Assembly (NCBI RefSeq): GCF_001941845.1
Contig: NZ_CP018870.1
Coordinates: forward strand, 1,953,001 to 2,017,000
Source: Streptomyces sp. TN58
GTDB lineage: Bacteria > Actinomycetota > Actinomycetes > Streptomycetales > Streptomycetaceae
DNA length: 64,000 nucleotides
Reading direction: 5' to 3'
Within the stretch, counting starts at the first letter, position 1, and each line of letters opens with the position of its first letter. Shown one piece after another: positions 27,601-37,274 of this stretch. A program made the position numbers and the translations under genes. Below the pieces are notes generated by a model. It ran no database searches, was not told where the DNA came from, and saw nothing but the letters and a program-made list of their open reading frames with translations.

Positions 27601-30600
27601 CTATCCGGCCAGGCAGGACGGTCCGAGCAGTACCTTCAGGTCGCCGAAGAGGGCCGGGTCGGGCTGTACGCGGTGCCGGTCGAGGCGCAGCACGGTGGTG
27701 GTCCGGGGGCCCTGGAGCTTGATCCGCACCTCGGTGTTGCCCTTGTGGTGGCGCAGGATCTCCCCCAGACGGGTCACCATCGGGGGGGTGACCTTGACCG
27801 TGGGGATGGTGAGGACCACGGGTGCGTTGGTGCCGGCGGAGGAGAGGTCGGGGACCATCATCTCCATGGCGACCAGGCGGGGGACGTCCTCGCGCTTGTC
27901 GAGGCGGCCCTTGACGAAGACGACGGTGTCCTCGACCAGCTGGGTGGAGACGAGCTGGTAGGTCGCGGGGAAGAACATGCACTCGATGGAACCGGCCAGG
28001 TCCTCGACGGTGGCGATGGCCCAGGCGTTGCCCTGCTTGGTCATCTTGCGCTGGAGGCCGGAGATGATGCCGCCGATGGTGACCACGGCGCCGTCGGAGT
28101 GCTCGCCGCCGGTGAGCTGGGAGATGCCGGCGTCGGTCTTGTCGGAGAGGACGTGCTCCAGGCCGAAGAGCGGGTGGTCGGAGACGTAGAGGCCGAGCAT
28201 CTCGCGTTCCTGGGCGAGGAGGTAGGACTTCTCCCACTCGACGTCGGAGAACTCCACGTCGAGGCCGAAGCCGGGTTCGTCGCCGCCGTCCTCGTCACCC
28301 ATTCCGCCGAAGAGGTCGAACTGTCCCTCGGCCTCCTTGCGCTTGACGGCGACCACGTTGTCGATCATCGACTCGTGGTGGGCGACCAGGCCCTTGCGGG
28401 TGTGGCCCATCTCGTCGTAGGCGCCGGCCTTGATCAGCGACTCGATGGTGCGCTTGTTGCAGACGACGGCCTCGACCTTGTCGAGGAAGTCGGGGAAGGA
28501 GGAGTACTTCCCCTTGGCCTTCCTGGTCTTGATGATCGAGTCGACGACGTTCTGGCCGACGTTGCGGACGGCGGTGAGGCCGAAGAGGATCACGTCGTCG
28601 CCCTGGGCGGCGAAGTTCGACTCGGACTCGTTGACGTTCGGCGGGAGCACCTTGATGCCCATGCGGCGGCACTCGTTGAGGTAGATCGCGGACTTGTCCT
28701 TGTCGTCCTTGACCGAGGTGAGCAGGCCCGCCATGTACTCGGCGGGGTAGTTCGCCTTGAGGTAGGCGGTCCAGTAGGAGACCAGGCCGTAGGCGGCCGA
28801 GTGGGCCTTGTTGAAGGCGTAGCCGGCGAAGGGGACCAGGACGTCCCAGAGCTTCTGGATGGCCTCGTCGGAGTAGCCGTTCTTGCGGGCGCCCGCCTGG
28901 AAGATCGTGAAGTTCTTCGCCAGCTCCTCGGGCTTCTTCTTGCCCATGACGCGGCGCAGGATGTCGGCCTCGCCGAGCGAGTAGCCGGCGATGATCTGGG
29001 CGGCCTTCTGGACCTGCTCCTGGTAGACGATCAGGCCGTAGGTGACCGCGAGCACCTCTTCGAGCGGCTTCTCCAGCTCGGGGTGGATCGGGGTGATCTC
29101 CTGCTGCTTGTTCTTGCGCAGGGCGTAGTTGGTGTGCGAGTTCATGCCCATCGGGCCCGGTCGGTACAGGGCCGACACGGCGGAGATGTCTTCGAAGTTG
29201 TCGGGCTTCATCAGGCGCAGCAGGGAGCGCATGGGTCCGCCGTCGAACTGGAAGACGCCGAGGGTGTCGCCCCGGCCGAGGAGCTCGAAGGTCTTGGGGT
29301 CGTCGAGCGGGAGGGCCAGGAGGTCGATGTCGATCCCCTTGTTGGCCTTCACCATCTTGACGGCGTCGTCCATGATCGTGAGGTTGCGCAGGCCGAGGAA
29401 GTCCATCTTCAGCAGGCCGAGAGACTCGCAGCTCGGGTAGTCCCACTGGGTGATGGTGACGCCGTCGGTGTGCCGCACCCAGACGGGCACGTGGTCGGTG
29501 ATCGTCTCGCTGGACATGATCACGCCGGCGGCGTGCACGCCCATCTGGCGGACCAGGCCTTCCACACCGCGGGCGGTGTCGATGACCTTCTTCACGTCGG
29601 GCTCGTTCTCGTACATCGAGCGGATCTCGCCGGCCTCGCTGTAGCGGGGGTGCGAGGGGTCGAGGATGCCGGAGAGCGGGATGCCCTTGCCGAGGACGTC
29701 GGCGGGCATGGCCTTGGTGAGGCGGTCGCCCATGGCGTACGGGTAGCCGAGGACGCGGGCCGAGTCCTTGATCGCGTTCTTGGCCTTGATGGTGCCGTAG
29801 GTGCCGATCATGGCGACCTTGTCCTGGCCGTACTTCTCCGTCACGTACCGGATCACCTCGACGCGCCGGCGCTCGTCGAAGTCGATGTCGACGTCGGGCA
29901 TGGAGACGCGCTCGGGGTTGAGGAAGCGCTCGAAGATCAGGCCGTGCGGGATGGGGTCGAGGTCGGTGATGCCCATGGCGTAGGCGACGATCGAGCCGGC
30001 CGCGGAGCCTCGGCCGGGGCCGACCGCGATGCCCTGGTTCTTGGCCCACATGATGAAGTCGGCGACGACGAGGAAGTAGCCCGGAAAGCCCATCGAGATG
30101 ATCGTGTCCATCTCGTACTCGACCTGCTTCATGCGGTCCTCGGGGATGCCCCCGGGGAAGCGGCGGTGCATGCCGCGCATGGTCTCCTCGCGGAACCAGG
30201 TGACCTCGGTGTAGCCCTCCGGGATGTCGAACTTCGGCATCAGGTTCCGGAACTTGAACATGCCCTCGGTGTCGATCTGGTCCGCGACCAGCTTGGTGTT
30301 GGCGCAGCCCTCCTGCCAGGCGTCCGAGGAGTCGATGGCGTACATCTCGTCGGTCGACTTCAGGTAGTAGCCGGAGCCGTCGAAGCGGAAGCGGTCGGGG
30401 TCCGAGAGGTTCTTGCCGGTCTGGATGCACAGCAGGGCGTCGTGGGCGGCGGCCTCGCTGGCGTAGGTGTAGTGCGAGTCGTTCGTCACCAGCGGGGGGA
30501 TGCCGAGCTTCTTGCCGATCTCCAGCAGTCCGTCGCGGACCCGGCGCTCGATCTCGATGCCGTGGTCCATCAGCTCCAGGAAGTAGCGGTCCTTGCCGAA

Positions 30601-31143
30601 GATGTCCTGGTACTCGGAGGCCGACTTCAGGGCCTCGTCGAACTGGCCGAGGCGCAGCCGGGTCTGGAGCTCGCCGGAGGGGCAGCCGGTGGAGGCGATC
30701 AGGCCCTCGGACCACTTGCTGATGGTCTCCTTGTCCATGCGCGGCCACTTGGTGAGCCAGCCCTCGGCGTAGGCGTCGGAGGACAGCCGGAAGAGGTTGT
30801 GCAGGCCGGTGGCGTTCGCCGCCCAGATCGTCTTGTGGGTGTAGCCGCCGGAGCCGGAAACGTCGTCGCGCTTCTGGTGGGGCTGGCCCCACTGGATGCG
30901 GCGCTTGTTGCGCCGGGACTCGGGGGCGACGTACGCCTCGATGCCGATGATCGGCGTGATGCCCGCCTTCTGGGCGGAGTGGAAGAAGTCGTAGGCGCCG
31001 TGGAGGTTGCCGTGGTCGGACATGGCGATGTGCGTCATGCCCATCTCGTTGCACGCGTTGAACATGTCCTTCAGCCGCGCGGCACCGTCCAGCAGGGAGT
31101 ACTGGGTGTGGACGTGCAGGTGCGTGAACGGCGTCTTGGTCAC
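27601..31143 (-). CDS. dnaE: DNA polymerase III alpha subunit
   Basis: DnaE is the replicative polymerase. The 1180-aa product starts with a PHP domain whose metal-binding residues look intact (THLHVHTQYSLLDG, SDHGNLHGAYDF, TNDSHYTYA). The polymerase core follows with GPGRGSAAGS, PDVDIDFDERRR (two catalytic Asp near residue 400) and later VYQEQVQKAA, then an OB domain near residues 990-1080. In mycobacteria the DnaE1 PHP domain is the proofreading nuclease; the intact PHP here suggests the same. GTG start at 31141-31143 is chosen because homology begins there. The antisense frame of about 1250 codons over this gene is a composition artefact. Confidence 0.98.
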   Translation of the reverse strand: MTKTPFTHLHVHTQYSLLDGAARLKDMFNACNEMGMTHIAMSDHGNLHGAYDFFHSAQKAGITPIIGIEAYVAPESRRNKRRIQWGQPHQKRDDVSGSGGYTHKTIWAANATGLHNLFRLSSDAYAEGWLTKWPRMDKETISKWSEGLIASTGCPSGELQTRLRLGQFDEALKSASEYQDIFGKDRYFLELMDHGIEIERRVRDGLLEIGKKLGIPPLVTNDSHYTYASEAAAHDALLCIQTGKNLSDPDRFRFDGSGYYLKSTDEMYAIDSSDAWQEGCANTKLVADQIDTEGMFKFRNLMPKFDIPEGYTEVTWFREETMRGMHRRFPGGIPEDRMKQVEYEMDTIISMGFPGYFLVVADFIMWAKNQGIAVGPGRGSAAGSIVAYAMGITDLDPIPHGLIFERFLNPERVSMPDVDIDFDERRRVEVIRYVTEKYGQDKVAMIGTYGTIKAKNAIKDSARVLGYPYAMGDRLTKAMPADVLGKGIPLSGILDPSHPRYSEAGEIRSMYENEPDVKKVIDTARGVEGLVRQMGVHAAGVIMSSETITDHVPVWVRHTDGVTITQWDYPSCESLGLLKMDFLGLRNLTIMDDAVKMVKANKGIDIDLLALPLDDPKTFELLGRGDTLGVFQFDGGPMRSLLRLMKPDNFEDISAVSALYRPGPMGMNSHTNYALRKNKQQEITPIHPELEKPLEEVLAVTYGLIVYQEQVQKAAQIIAGYSLGEADILRRVMGKKKPEELAKNFTIFQAGARKNGYSDEAIQKLWDVLVPFAGYAFNKAHSAAYGLVSYWTAYLKANYPAEYMAGLLTSVKDDKDKSAIYLNECRRMGIKVLPPNVNESESNFAAQGDDVILFGLTAVRNVGQNVVDSIIKTRKAKGKYSSFPDFLDKVEAVVCNKRTIESLIKAGAYDEMGHTRKGLVAHHESMIDNVVAVKRKEAEGQFDLFGGMGDEDGGDEPGFGLDVEFSDVEWEKSYLLAQEREMLGLYVSDHPLFGLEHVLSDKTDAGISQLTGGEHSDGAVVTIGGIISGLQRKMTKQGNAWAIATVEDLAGSIECMFFPATYQLVSTQLVEDTVVFVKGRLDKREDVPRLVAMEMMVPDLSSAGTNAPVVLTIPTVKVTPPMVTRLGEILRHHKGNTEVRIKLQGPRTTTVLRLDRHRVQPDPALFGDLKVLLGPSCLAG

Positions 31144-31313
31144 GGCGCTGGTCTCCTGGCGGCGGGGGGAGGGGGCAGCTTCGAATCCTACGTCCCACGG
31201 GTGACCAATCAGGGGCACGCGGCGGTACGGTCGGGCGTTGCAGAACCAGGGGCGCAGGTCCGGCGTCCAGTCCGGCAGAGCCCGTACCACCCGTGCACCA
31301 GGAGGAACCCGCC

Positions 31314-32648
31314 ATGGCGGTCCCCGTGACGACCGACGAGCAGCGCGCCGAGGAGATCCTCGACGTGTTCGACACCGCGTTCGGTGAACTGCTCGCCGCA
31401 GACCCCGCTGCCTTCCAGGTCAAGTTCCGCAAGATGGCGGCCTCCGCCTTCGCCTTCTACCGAGGCACGGCCTGCCTCTTCTACTCCGACCTGGAGCGGG
31501 ACCGGCACGGCGGTCCGTACCTGGACGAGCGGACGGGCCGGGTGTGGATCCACGGGGATCTGCACGCGGAGAACTTCGGCACGTACATGGACTCCAACGG
31601 CCGGCTGATCTTCAACGTCAACGACTTCGACGAGGCCTACGTCGGCCCCTTCACCTGGGACCTCAAGCGCTTCGCCGCCTCCGTGGCACTGATCGGCTAC
31701 ACCAAGGCGCTCAGCGACGGCCAGATAAGCGAGCTGGTGCGGATCTACGCGGGCGCCTACCGGGAGCGGATCCACCGGCTGGCCGTCGGGGGCGGGGCGC
31801 TCGACAAGGACGAGGTGCCCTCCTTCACCCTGGACACCGCCGAGGGCCCGCTGCTGGGCGCGCTGCGCTCGGCCCGTTCCCGCACGCGCTTCTCGCTGCT
31901 GGACTCGATGACGGAGATACGGGAGTACGAGCGCCGCTTCTCGTCCGGCGGCGGCTGCGTCGAGCTGGACGCGGCGACCCGCTACAAGGTGCTGGCCGCC
32001 TTCGACGGGTACCTGGAGACCCTGCCCGACGAGTCGCTGGTGCGCCCCGACTCCTACCGGGTCAAGGACGTGGTGGGCCGCCGGGGCGTCGGCATCGGCT
32101 CCGCGGGCCTGCCCTCCTACAACATCCTGCTGGAGGGGCACAGCGACGCCCTGGAGAACGACGTCGTGATCTACCTCAAGCAGGCACAGACCCCGGCGGT
32201 GTCCCGGCACATCACGGACCGGGCGGTACGGGAGTACTTCGAGCACGAGGGGCACCGCACGGTGATCTCCCAGCGTGCCCTCCAGGCGCACGCCGACCCG
32301 TGGCTGGGCTGGACCGAGCTGGACGGCACGGGCCAGCTCGTCGCGGAGGTCTCGCCCTACGCGGTGGACCTGGACTGGTCGGACCTGGACGACCCGGAGG
32401 AGATCGCGGCGGTCGTCGCGGACCTCGGCCGGGCCACGGCGACCATGCACGCGTCGGCCGACGAGGCGGAGAGCGGGCAGTCCCTGGTGCCGTTCTCCAC
32501 CGAGCGGGCCATCGACGCGGCGATCGCGGCGGACGAGGCCGGCTTCGCGGAGCTGCTCGTGGACTTCGCGCACGCGTACGGGGCCCGGGCGCGCGCCGAC
32601 CACCAGATCTTCGTGGACCTGTTCCGCAACGGGCGCCTCAGCCCCTGA
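31314..32648 (+). CDS. DUF2252 family kinase-like protein
   Basis: The 444-aa protein carries the DUF2252 signature: FYRGTACLFYSDL, VWIHGDLHAENFGTY (like the HxDxxxxN catalytic loop of aminoglycoside phosphotransferase-type kinases) and NVNDFDEAYVGPFTWDLKR (DFD-like metal site). A phosphotransferase fold is therefore likely, but no substrate is known. An AGGAGG ribosome site supports the ATG at 31314. It is divergent from dnaE with 170 bp between starts. Confidence 0.87.
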   Translation: MAVPVTTDEQRAEEILDVFDTAFGELLAADPAAFQVKFRKMAASAFAFYRGTACLFYSDLERDRHGGPYLDERTGRVWIHGDLHAENFGTYMDSNGRLIFNVNDFDEAYVGPFTWDLKRFAASVALIGYTKALSDGQISELVRIYAGAYRERIHRLAVGGGALDKDEVPSFTLDTAEGPLLGALRSARSRTRFSLLDSMTEIREYERRFSSGGGCVELDAATRYKVLAAFDGYLETLPDESLVRPDSYRVKDVVGRRGVGIGSAGLPSYNILLEGHSDALENDVVIYLKQAQTPAVSRHITDRAVREYFEHEGHRTVISQRALQAHADPWLGWTELDGTGQLVAEVSPYAVDLDWSDLDDPEEIAAVVADLGRATATMHASADEAESGQSLVPFSTERAIDAAIAADEAGFAELLVDFAHAYGARARADHQIFVDLFRNGRLSP

Positions 32649-32685
32649 ACCGGCTCGCACAGGAACACGTGGCACACTCGCGAGG

Positions 32686-33372
32686 ATGGATTTTTCCGGG
32701 ACGGGACTCAGAGGGCTGCGGGCCGCGCTGTTCAGCGCGCTCGTCGTCCTGCTCTCGTCCGGCTCGCACGTCCTGATGTCCCAGGTCCCGCTGCCGCCCG
32801 CGCTGGTGGGCGGGGCCTTCGCGGGCGTCTTCGTGATCGCCTACGCCCTCGCGGGGCGCGAGCGGGGCTTCGGCCCCATCGCGGGGCTCCTGGTACCGCT
32901 GGAGCTGGCCGCCGACACCGTCTTCACCGCCGGCCAGCACCTCTGCTACGGCCCGGCGGGCGGCCCCGTCTCGGGGCCGCTGCGCGCCATGGGGCTGGAG
33001 GAGCTGTGCGGGGGCGCCCCGGTGGGCGGGCCGCTGACCGAGGTGGCCGGGCCCGCCGAGGCGGCCGCGCTGCTGGCCTCTCCGGGGCCGTTCACGCCCT
33101 GGCTGCTGCTCGGCGCACACGTCTCGGTGGGGCTGCTCGCCGCCGCCTGGCTGCGCCACGGCGAGCGGGCGCTGGGCCGGCTGCTGCGGGCGGTGGCGGC
33201 CTTCGCGTTCCGGCCGCTGCGGCTGGCGGCGGCTTCTGTCACGGCGGCCCGCGGTCGGGCCCGGCGGGCGCTGCGGCCGGTCCCGGCGGGCGCCGGGGCC
33301 CGTACGCGTTTCCCCGCACACTCCGTGGGACGGCGGGGACCGCCCGTGCCCGGCGCGCTCGCGCGCGCCTGA
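32686..33372 (+). CDS. Putative multi-pass membrane protein
   Basis: The 228-aa product has hydrophobic segments at about residues 11-30, 38-56, 62-82, 133-152 and possibly 160-178, with a Cys-containing loop between them (HLCYGPAGG and EELCGGAP). The C-terminal 50 residues are Arg/Pro-rich and probably cytoplasmic. I do not recognise the family. A GAGG site sits directly before the ATG. It lies 37 nt after the DUF2252 gene and 45 nt before the DsbA-like gene, so the three could be one transcript. Confidence 0.7.
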   Translation: MDFSGTGLRGLRAALFSALVVLLSSGSHVLMSQVPLPPALVGGAFAGVFVIAYALAGRERGFGPIAGLLVPLELAADTVFTAGQHLCYGPAGGPVSGPLRAMGLEELCGGAPVGGPLTEVAGPAEAAALLASPGPFTPWLLLGAHVSVGLLAAAWLRHGERALGRLLRAVAAFAFRPLRLAAASVTAARGRARRALRPVPAGAGARTRFPAHSVGRRGPPVPGALARA

Positions 33373-33417
33373 CGCACGTACGGCAGTCCGTTCCCCCCGT
33401 CACACACCACGGAGACC

Positions 33418-34215
33418 ATGATGAGTTCACGCAACAGCCAGGCGAACAAGGCGGCGGCCCGCGAGCGGCTTCGGGCCGAGCGCGAGGCGCAGGCCAAGAA
33501 GGACAAGCTCCGCCGCCAGGTCATAGTCGGCGTCGGCGTCGTCGCCGCACTGGGCCTGATCGGCGTCGTCACCTACGGGGTGATGAAGGCCAACGAGCCC
33601 GACTACTGGGAGAAGGCCGCCAAGGCCGAGCTGGTCAAGCCGAAGAACACCACCGGCGAGGACGGCACCACGGTCGTCGTCGGCAAGGCCGACGCGAAGA
33701 AGACCCTGGAGCTGTACGAGGACTCGCGCTGCCCGGCCTGTGCCTCCTTCGAGCAGGCGGCCGGCGAGCAGATCAAGAAGGACGTCGACGCGGGCAAGTA
33801 CAAGCTCCAGTACGTCGGCGCGACCTTCATCGACAACGCGGTCAAGGGCGAGGGCTCGAAGAACGCGCTGAGCGCGCTGGGCGCGGCGCTGAACGTGAGC
33901 CCGGAGGCGTTCCTGGAGTTCAAGGGCGCCCTGTACTCCAAGGAGCAGCACCCCGAGGAGACCGTCGACAGCTTCGCCAAGGACGACTACCTGCTGAAGG
34001 TCGCCGACACCGTCCCGGCGCTCAAGGGCAACGCCGAGTTCAGGAAGGCCGTCGAGGACGGCACCTACGACCGGTGGGCGCTGGAGATGTCGAAGACCTT
34101 CGACAAGTCGGGCGTGAAGGGTACGCCGACCCTGAAGATGGACGGCAAGAAGATCGACACCCCGCAGACGGCGGAGCAGTTCACGGCGGCGATCGACAAG
34201 GCCCTGCAGGGCTGA
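33418..34215 (+). CDS. Membrane-anchored DsbA-like thioredoxin-fold protein (second copy)
   Basis: The 265-aa protein mirrors the one at 4094: a basic start (ARERLRAEREAQAKKDK), one membrane helix at about residues 35-52, then a DsbA-like domain with the redox motif CPAC in YEDSRCPACASFE and cis-Pro in GTPTLKMDGK. The likely role is thiol oxidation or isomerisation in exported proteins. It lacks the long C-terminal tail of the paralogue. ATG codons at 33418 and 33421 are both possible starts. A terminator hairpin follows. Confidence 0.9.
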   Translation: MMSSRNSQANKAAARERLRAEREAQAKKDKLRRQVIVGVGVVAALGLIGVVTYGVMKANEPDYWEKAAKAELVKPKNTTGEDGTTVVVGKADAKKTLELYEDSRCPACASFEQAAGEQIKKDVDAGKYKLQYVGATFIDNAVKGEGSKNALSALGAALNVSPEAFLEFKGALYSKEQHPEETVDSFAKDDYLLKVADTVPALKGNAEFRKAVEDGTYDRWALEMSKTFDKSGVKGTPTLKMDGKKIDTPQTAEQFTAAIDKALQG

Positions 34216-34268
34216 TCCCGAAAGGGCGGAAGTCACCCTTCCGCGCGGGCGGCCCGGCGATAGGGCGG

Positions 34269-34303
34269 ACGAGCGGGCGAACTCCTGGAGTTCGCCCGCT
34301 CGT
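34269..34303 (+). terminator. Hairpin terminator after the second DsbA-like gene
   Basis: A perfect 15-bp stem (34269-34283 with 34289-34303) with a 5-nt loop lies 54 nt after the stop codon and ends in GTTGCGTTCC. Confidence 0.85.
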
Positions 34304-34306
34304 TGC

Positions 34307-34342
34307 GTTCCGACATCTGTTCCACATGCTGTACCCGTCGGT
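34307..34342 (+). promoter_or_regulatory. Degenerate 12-bp repeats upstream of the PhoD gene
   Basis: Three consecutive 12-bp blocks begin GTTCC (34307), GTTCC (34319) and GTACC (34331), ending 13 bp before the GTG start. They recall PhoP-binding direct repeats (GTTCACC-type, 11-bp spacing in Streptomyces), but the spacing is 12 and the match is imperfect, so this is a tentative operator. Confidence 0.3.
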
Positions 34343-34355
34343 AATATGACCGGCC

Positions 34356-36017
34356 GTGACCAGTCATCTCATCCCTTCCCAGCCCGGGGCAACGCCCCGG
34401 CGCCGTACGGTCGTTCTCGCCGCGGCGGCCACGGCCACGCTGGCCCCCCTCACCTCGCTGGGCGCCGCGACCGCCCACGCGGCGGGCATCGCGCCCGCCT
34501 TCCTGCACGGCGTCGCCTCCGGCGACCCGCTGCCCGACGGCGTCCTGCTGTGGACCCGTGTCACCCCGACCCCCGAGGCCGTTCCCGGCTCGGGCGCCGG
34601 CCCGGCCGTCCAGGTGGGCTGGGAGGTGGCCTCCGACCGGGCCTTCTCCCGGATCGTCGCCGGGGGAACCGTCACGGCGAGCGCGGCCGCCGACCACACG
34701 GTCAAGGTTGACGTGCGGGGACTGCGGCCGCAGACGCCGTACTGGTACCGGTTCACGGCCGGCTCGGCCGTCTCCCCCGTCGGGCGGACGCTGACCACCC
34801 CCGCCCACGACGTGACGACCCCTTCGGTCCGGTTCGGCGTGGTCTCCTGCGCCAACTGGGAGTCCGGCTACTTCTCGGCCTACCGCCACCTGGCCGCCCG
34901 TACGGACCTGCACGCGGTCCTGCACCTGGGCGACTACATCTACGAGTACGCCTCCGGGGGCTATCCGGAGGCCGAGTACACCGTGCGCCGGCACGAGCCG
35001 GCACACGAGATCGTCTCGCTGGCCGATTACCGCACCCGGCACGGCAGGTACAAGACGGACGCCGACCTCCAGGCCCTGCACCACGCGCACCCGGTGATCG
35101 CCATCTGGGACGACCACGAGTTCGCGAACGACACGTGGTCCGGCGGAGCCGAGAACCACACCCCGGGCGCCGAGGGCGAGTGGGCGGCCCGCGCCGAGGC
35201 CGCCAAGCAGGCGTACTTCGAGTGGATGCCGGTACGGACCTCCACGGCGGGCACGGTCTACCGCAGGCTGCGCTTCGGCACCCTCGCCGACCTCCACCTG
35301 CTGGACCTGCGCTCCTTCCGCTCGCAGCAGGCCAAGATCGGCAGCGGCGCGGTGGACGACCCGGAGCGCACCATCACCGGGCGCGCCCAGCTGGACTGGC
35401 TCAAGGCGGGGCTCGCGGGCTCCGACGCGACCTGGAAGCTGGTCGGCACGTCGGTGATGATCTCACCGGTGGCCTTCGGCTCGCTGCCCGCGCACCTGCT
35501 GAAGCCGCTCGCCAAGCTGCTCGGCCTGCCCGAGGGCGGTATCGCGATCAACGTGGACCAGTGGGACGGGTACACGGACGACCGCAAGGAGCTGCTGGGC
35601 CACCTGAAGGAGCGCAACGTCAGGAACACGGTGTTCCTGACCGGTGACATCCACATGGCCTGGGCGAACGAGGTCCCGGTGAACATGGCCACGTACCCAG
35701 GCTCGGGCACGGCCGCGACCGAGTTCGTCGTCACGTCGGTGACGTCCGACAACCTGGACGAGATCCTGCACGTGCTGCCGGACACGCTCTCGCTGGTGGC
35801 CGAGTCCGCCATCAGGGCCGCCAACTGGCACGTGAAGTGGCTCGACATGGACGCGCACGGCTACGGCGTGCTGGACGTGACGCGGGAGCGCTCGCAGATG
35901 GACTACTACGTCATATCCGACAAGCGCCGTCCCGACGCCACGTCCGAATGGTCGCGTTCCTACCGGACGCTGAACGGCACCCAGAAGGTGGAGCGCGCCT
36001 ACCAGCCCGTTCGCTGA
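34356..36017 (+). CDS. phoD: PhoD-like alkaline phosphatase/phosphodiesterase
   Basis: The 553-aa protein begins with a twin-arginine signal ([16 protein letters not shown], then AHA near residue 42), so it is exported folded. A short fibronectin-like N domain ([12 protein letters not shown]) precedes the PhoD phosphatase core: [39 protein letters not shown] and [10 protein letters not shown], which hold the metal-binding Asp, Asn and His ligands of PhoD (Ca/Fe enzymes). It releases phosphate from phosphodiesters outside the cell. The GTG start follows possible PhoP-like repeats. A 38-bp palindrome follows the stop. Confidence 0.94.
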   Translation: MTSHLIPSQPGATPRRRTVVLAAAATATLAPLTSLGAATAHAAGIAPAFLHGVASGDPLPDGVLLWTRVTPTPEAVPGSGAGPAVQVGWEVASDRAFSRIVAGGTVTASAAADHTVKVDVRGLRPQTPYWYRFTAGSAVSPVGRTLTTPAHDVTTPSVRFGVVSCANWESGYFSAYRHLAARTDLHAVLHLGDYIYEYASGGYPEAEYTVRRHEPAHEIVSLADYRTRHGRYKTDADLQALHHAHPVIAIWDDHEFANDTWSGGAENHTPGAEGEWAARAEAAKQAYFEWMPVRTSTAGTVYRRLRFGTLADLHLLDLRSFRSQQAKIGSGAVDDPERTITGRAQLDWLKAGLAGSDATWKLVGTSVMISPVAFGSLPAHLLKPLAKLLGLPEGGIAINVDQWDGYTDDRKELLGHLKERNVRNTVFLTGDIHMAWANEVPVNMATYPGSGTAATEFVVTSVTSDNLDEILHVLPDTLSLVAESAIRAANWHVKWLDMDAHGYGVLDVTRERSQMDYYVISDKRRPDATSEWSRSYRTLNGTQKVERAYQPVR

Positions 36018-36046
36018 CTCACCTGACAAACGGTCAATTCTCTCGC

Positions 36047-36084
36047 CACAAGGGGCGTCTGGTACGTACCAGACGCCCCTTGTG
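36047..36084 (+). terminator. 38-bp perfect palindrome after phoD
   Basis: Arms 36047-36065 and 36066-36084 match over all 19 bp with no spacer, centred on GTAC. In RNA it folds to a long stem with a tight loop, 30 nt after the stop, and should terminate transcription. Confidence 0.85.
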
Positions 36085-36117
36085 CGTTTGAAGCAACAAA
36101 TCTTTTACGTAAGACAC

Positions 36118-36146
36118 TTGACCTGAATATGTCATGCACACATAAG
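36118..36146 (+). promoter_or_regulatory. Putative promoter of the M43 protease gene
   Basis: TTGACC (36118-36123), a 17-bp spacer, and CATAAG (36141-36146) resemble a vegetative sigma-70-type promoter. They sit in an unusually AT-rich stretch, 70 bp before the GTG start of the protease gene. Confidence 0.5.
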
Positions 36147-36215
36147 CTTCGCGCCAGCTGAAGAAGATCCTTCAGGCCACCACCCCCCACGACCCCCCAC
36201 CCGCGAGGAGCACAC

Positions 36216-37208
36216 GTGCGCGCGAACGCCCGCATATCCCCCCTTCTCCGCCGCCGCCTGATGGGCACGGCGGTCCTGGCCGGAACCCTGGCCTTCACCC
36301 CGCTTGCCGCCCCCACCACGCTCGCGGCCGCCAAGACCCCCGCCGAGGTGTGCGCCGACCAGGCCGCCGCACCCGCCAACGCCCGCGTGACCCGCGCCCA
36401 CGACGAGCACGCGGACGAGCCGAACGAGCTCACCGACGCGCAGGCCAAGGCCATGGACGCCGACCTGAAGTCGAAGCTGGACAAGGCCCTCAAGAACCAG
36501 CCGCAGCGCAGCCTCGCCGCCGCCGAGGCCGTGGTGAACATCCCGGTGTACTTCCACGTCATCCACTCCGGCACCACCGGCAAGCTCACGTCCACCGACG
36601 TCAGCAAGCAGCTCGCGGTCCTCAACGCGGCCTACGGCGGCCAGGGCACCGGAAACGTCAACACGAACTTCCAGTTCACCCTGGCGTCGACCGACTACAC
36701 GGACAACGCGTCCTGGTACAACCTGGCTTCCGGCTCCCAGGCCGAGAAGGACATGAAGAACACCCTGCGCAAGGGCGGCCCCGGCGCGCTCAACTTCTAC
36801 ACCGCCAAGCTCTCCGGCGGCCTGCTGGGCTGGGCGACCTTCCCGACCTCCTACGCCTCCAGCCCCAAGATGGACGGCGTGGTCGTGCTGGACAGCTCGC
36901 TGCCCGGCGGCTCCTCCGCCAACTACAACGAGGGCGACACCGCCACCCACGAGGTCGGCCACTGGCTCGGGCTGTACCACACCTTCCAGGGCGGCTGTAA
37001 CGGCAACGGCGACTACGTCTCCGACACCCCGGCCGAGAAGAGCCCCGCGTACGAGTGCCCGACCGGGCGCGACAGCTGCGCCAACAAGCCGGGCGCGGAC
37101 CCGATCCGCAACTTCATGGACTACACGTACGACTCCTGCATGTACCAGTTCACCGCCGGCCAGGTGGCCCGCATGAGCAGCAACTGGACCGCCTACCGCG
37201 CGGGCTGA
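36216..37208 (+). CDS. Secreted zinc metalloprotease (M43 pappalysin/cytophagalysin type)
   Basis: The 330-aa precursor has a Sec signal peptide ([20 protein letters not shown], cleavage near residue 38) and a pro-region of about 70 residues. The catalytic domain begins at [10 protein letters not shown] and carries [13 protein letters not shown] (zinc site HExxHxxGxxH, near residues 247-257), Cys residues that probably form disulfides, and a Met-turn in [11 protein letters not shown]. It should digest extracellular proteins. The GTG start at 36216 follows a GAGGAG site. Strong terminators flank it on both sides, so it is a single-gene unit. Confidence 0.93.
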   Translation: MRANARISPLLRRRLMGTAVLAGTLAFTPLAAPTTLAAAKTPAEVCADQAAAPANARVTRAHDEHADEPNELTDAQAKAMDADLKSKLDKALKNQPQRSLAAAEAVVNIPVYFHVIHSGTTGKLTSTDVSKQLAVLNAAYGGQGTGNVNTNFQFTLASTDYTDNASWYNLASGSQAEKDMKNTLRKGGPGALNFYTAKLSGGLLGWATFPTSYASSPKMDGVVVLDSSLPGGSSANYNEGDTATHEVGHWLGLYHTFQGGCNGNGDYVSDTPAEKSPAYECPTGRDSCANKPGADPIRNFMDYTYDSCMYQFTAGQVARMSSNWTAYRAG

Positions 37209-37218
37209 CCCCAGCGAC

Positions 37219-37260
37219 GGAAAGGGCCCGGACCGGCATCCGCCGGTCCGGGCCCTTTCC
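37219..37260. terminator. Hairpin terminator between convergent protease and hydrolase genes
   Basis: A perfect 18-bp stem (37219-37236 with 37243-37260), starting GGAAAGGG and ending CCCTTTCC, around a 6-nt loop. It serves both convergent genes. Confidence 0.92.
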
Positions 37261-37274
37261 CATGCCCCGCGCCG

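Noticed and set aside
27568..31329. Open frame of about 1250 codons on the + strand
   Set aside because: It is the antisense of dnaE with His/Val/Leu/Asp-rich composition typical of a shadow in high-GC DNA; dnaE on the other strand is certain.
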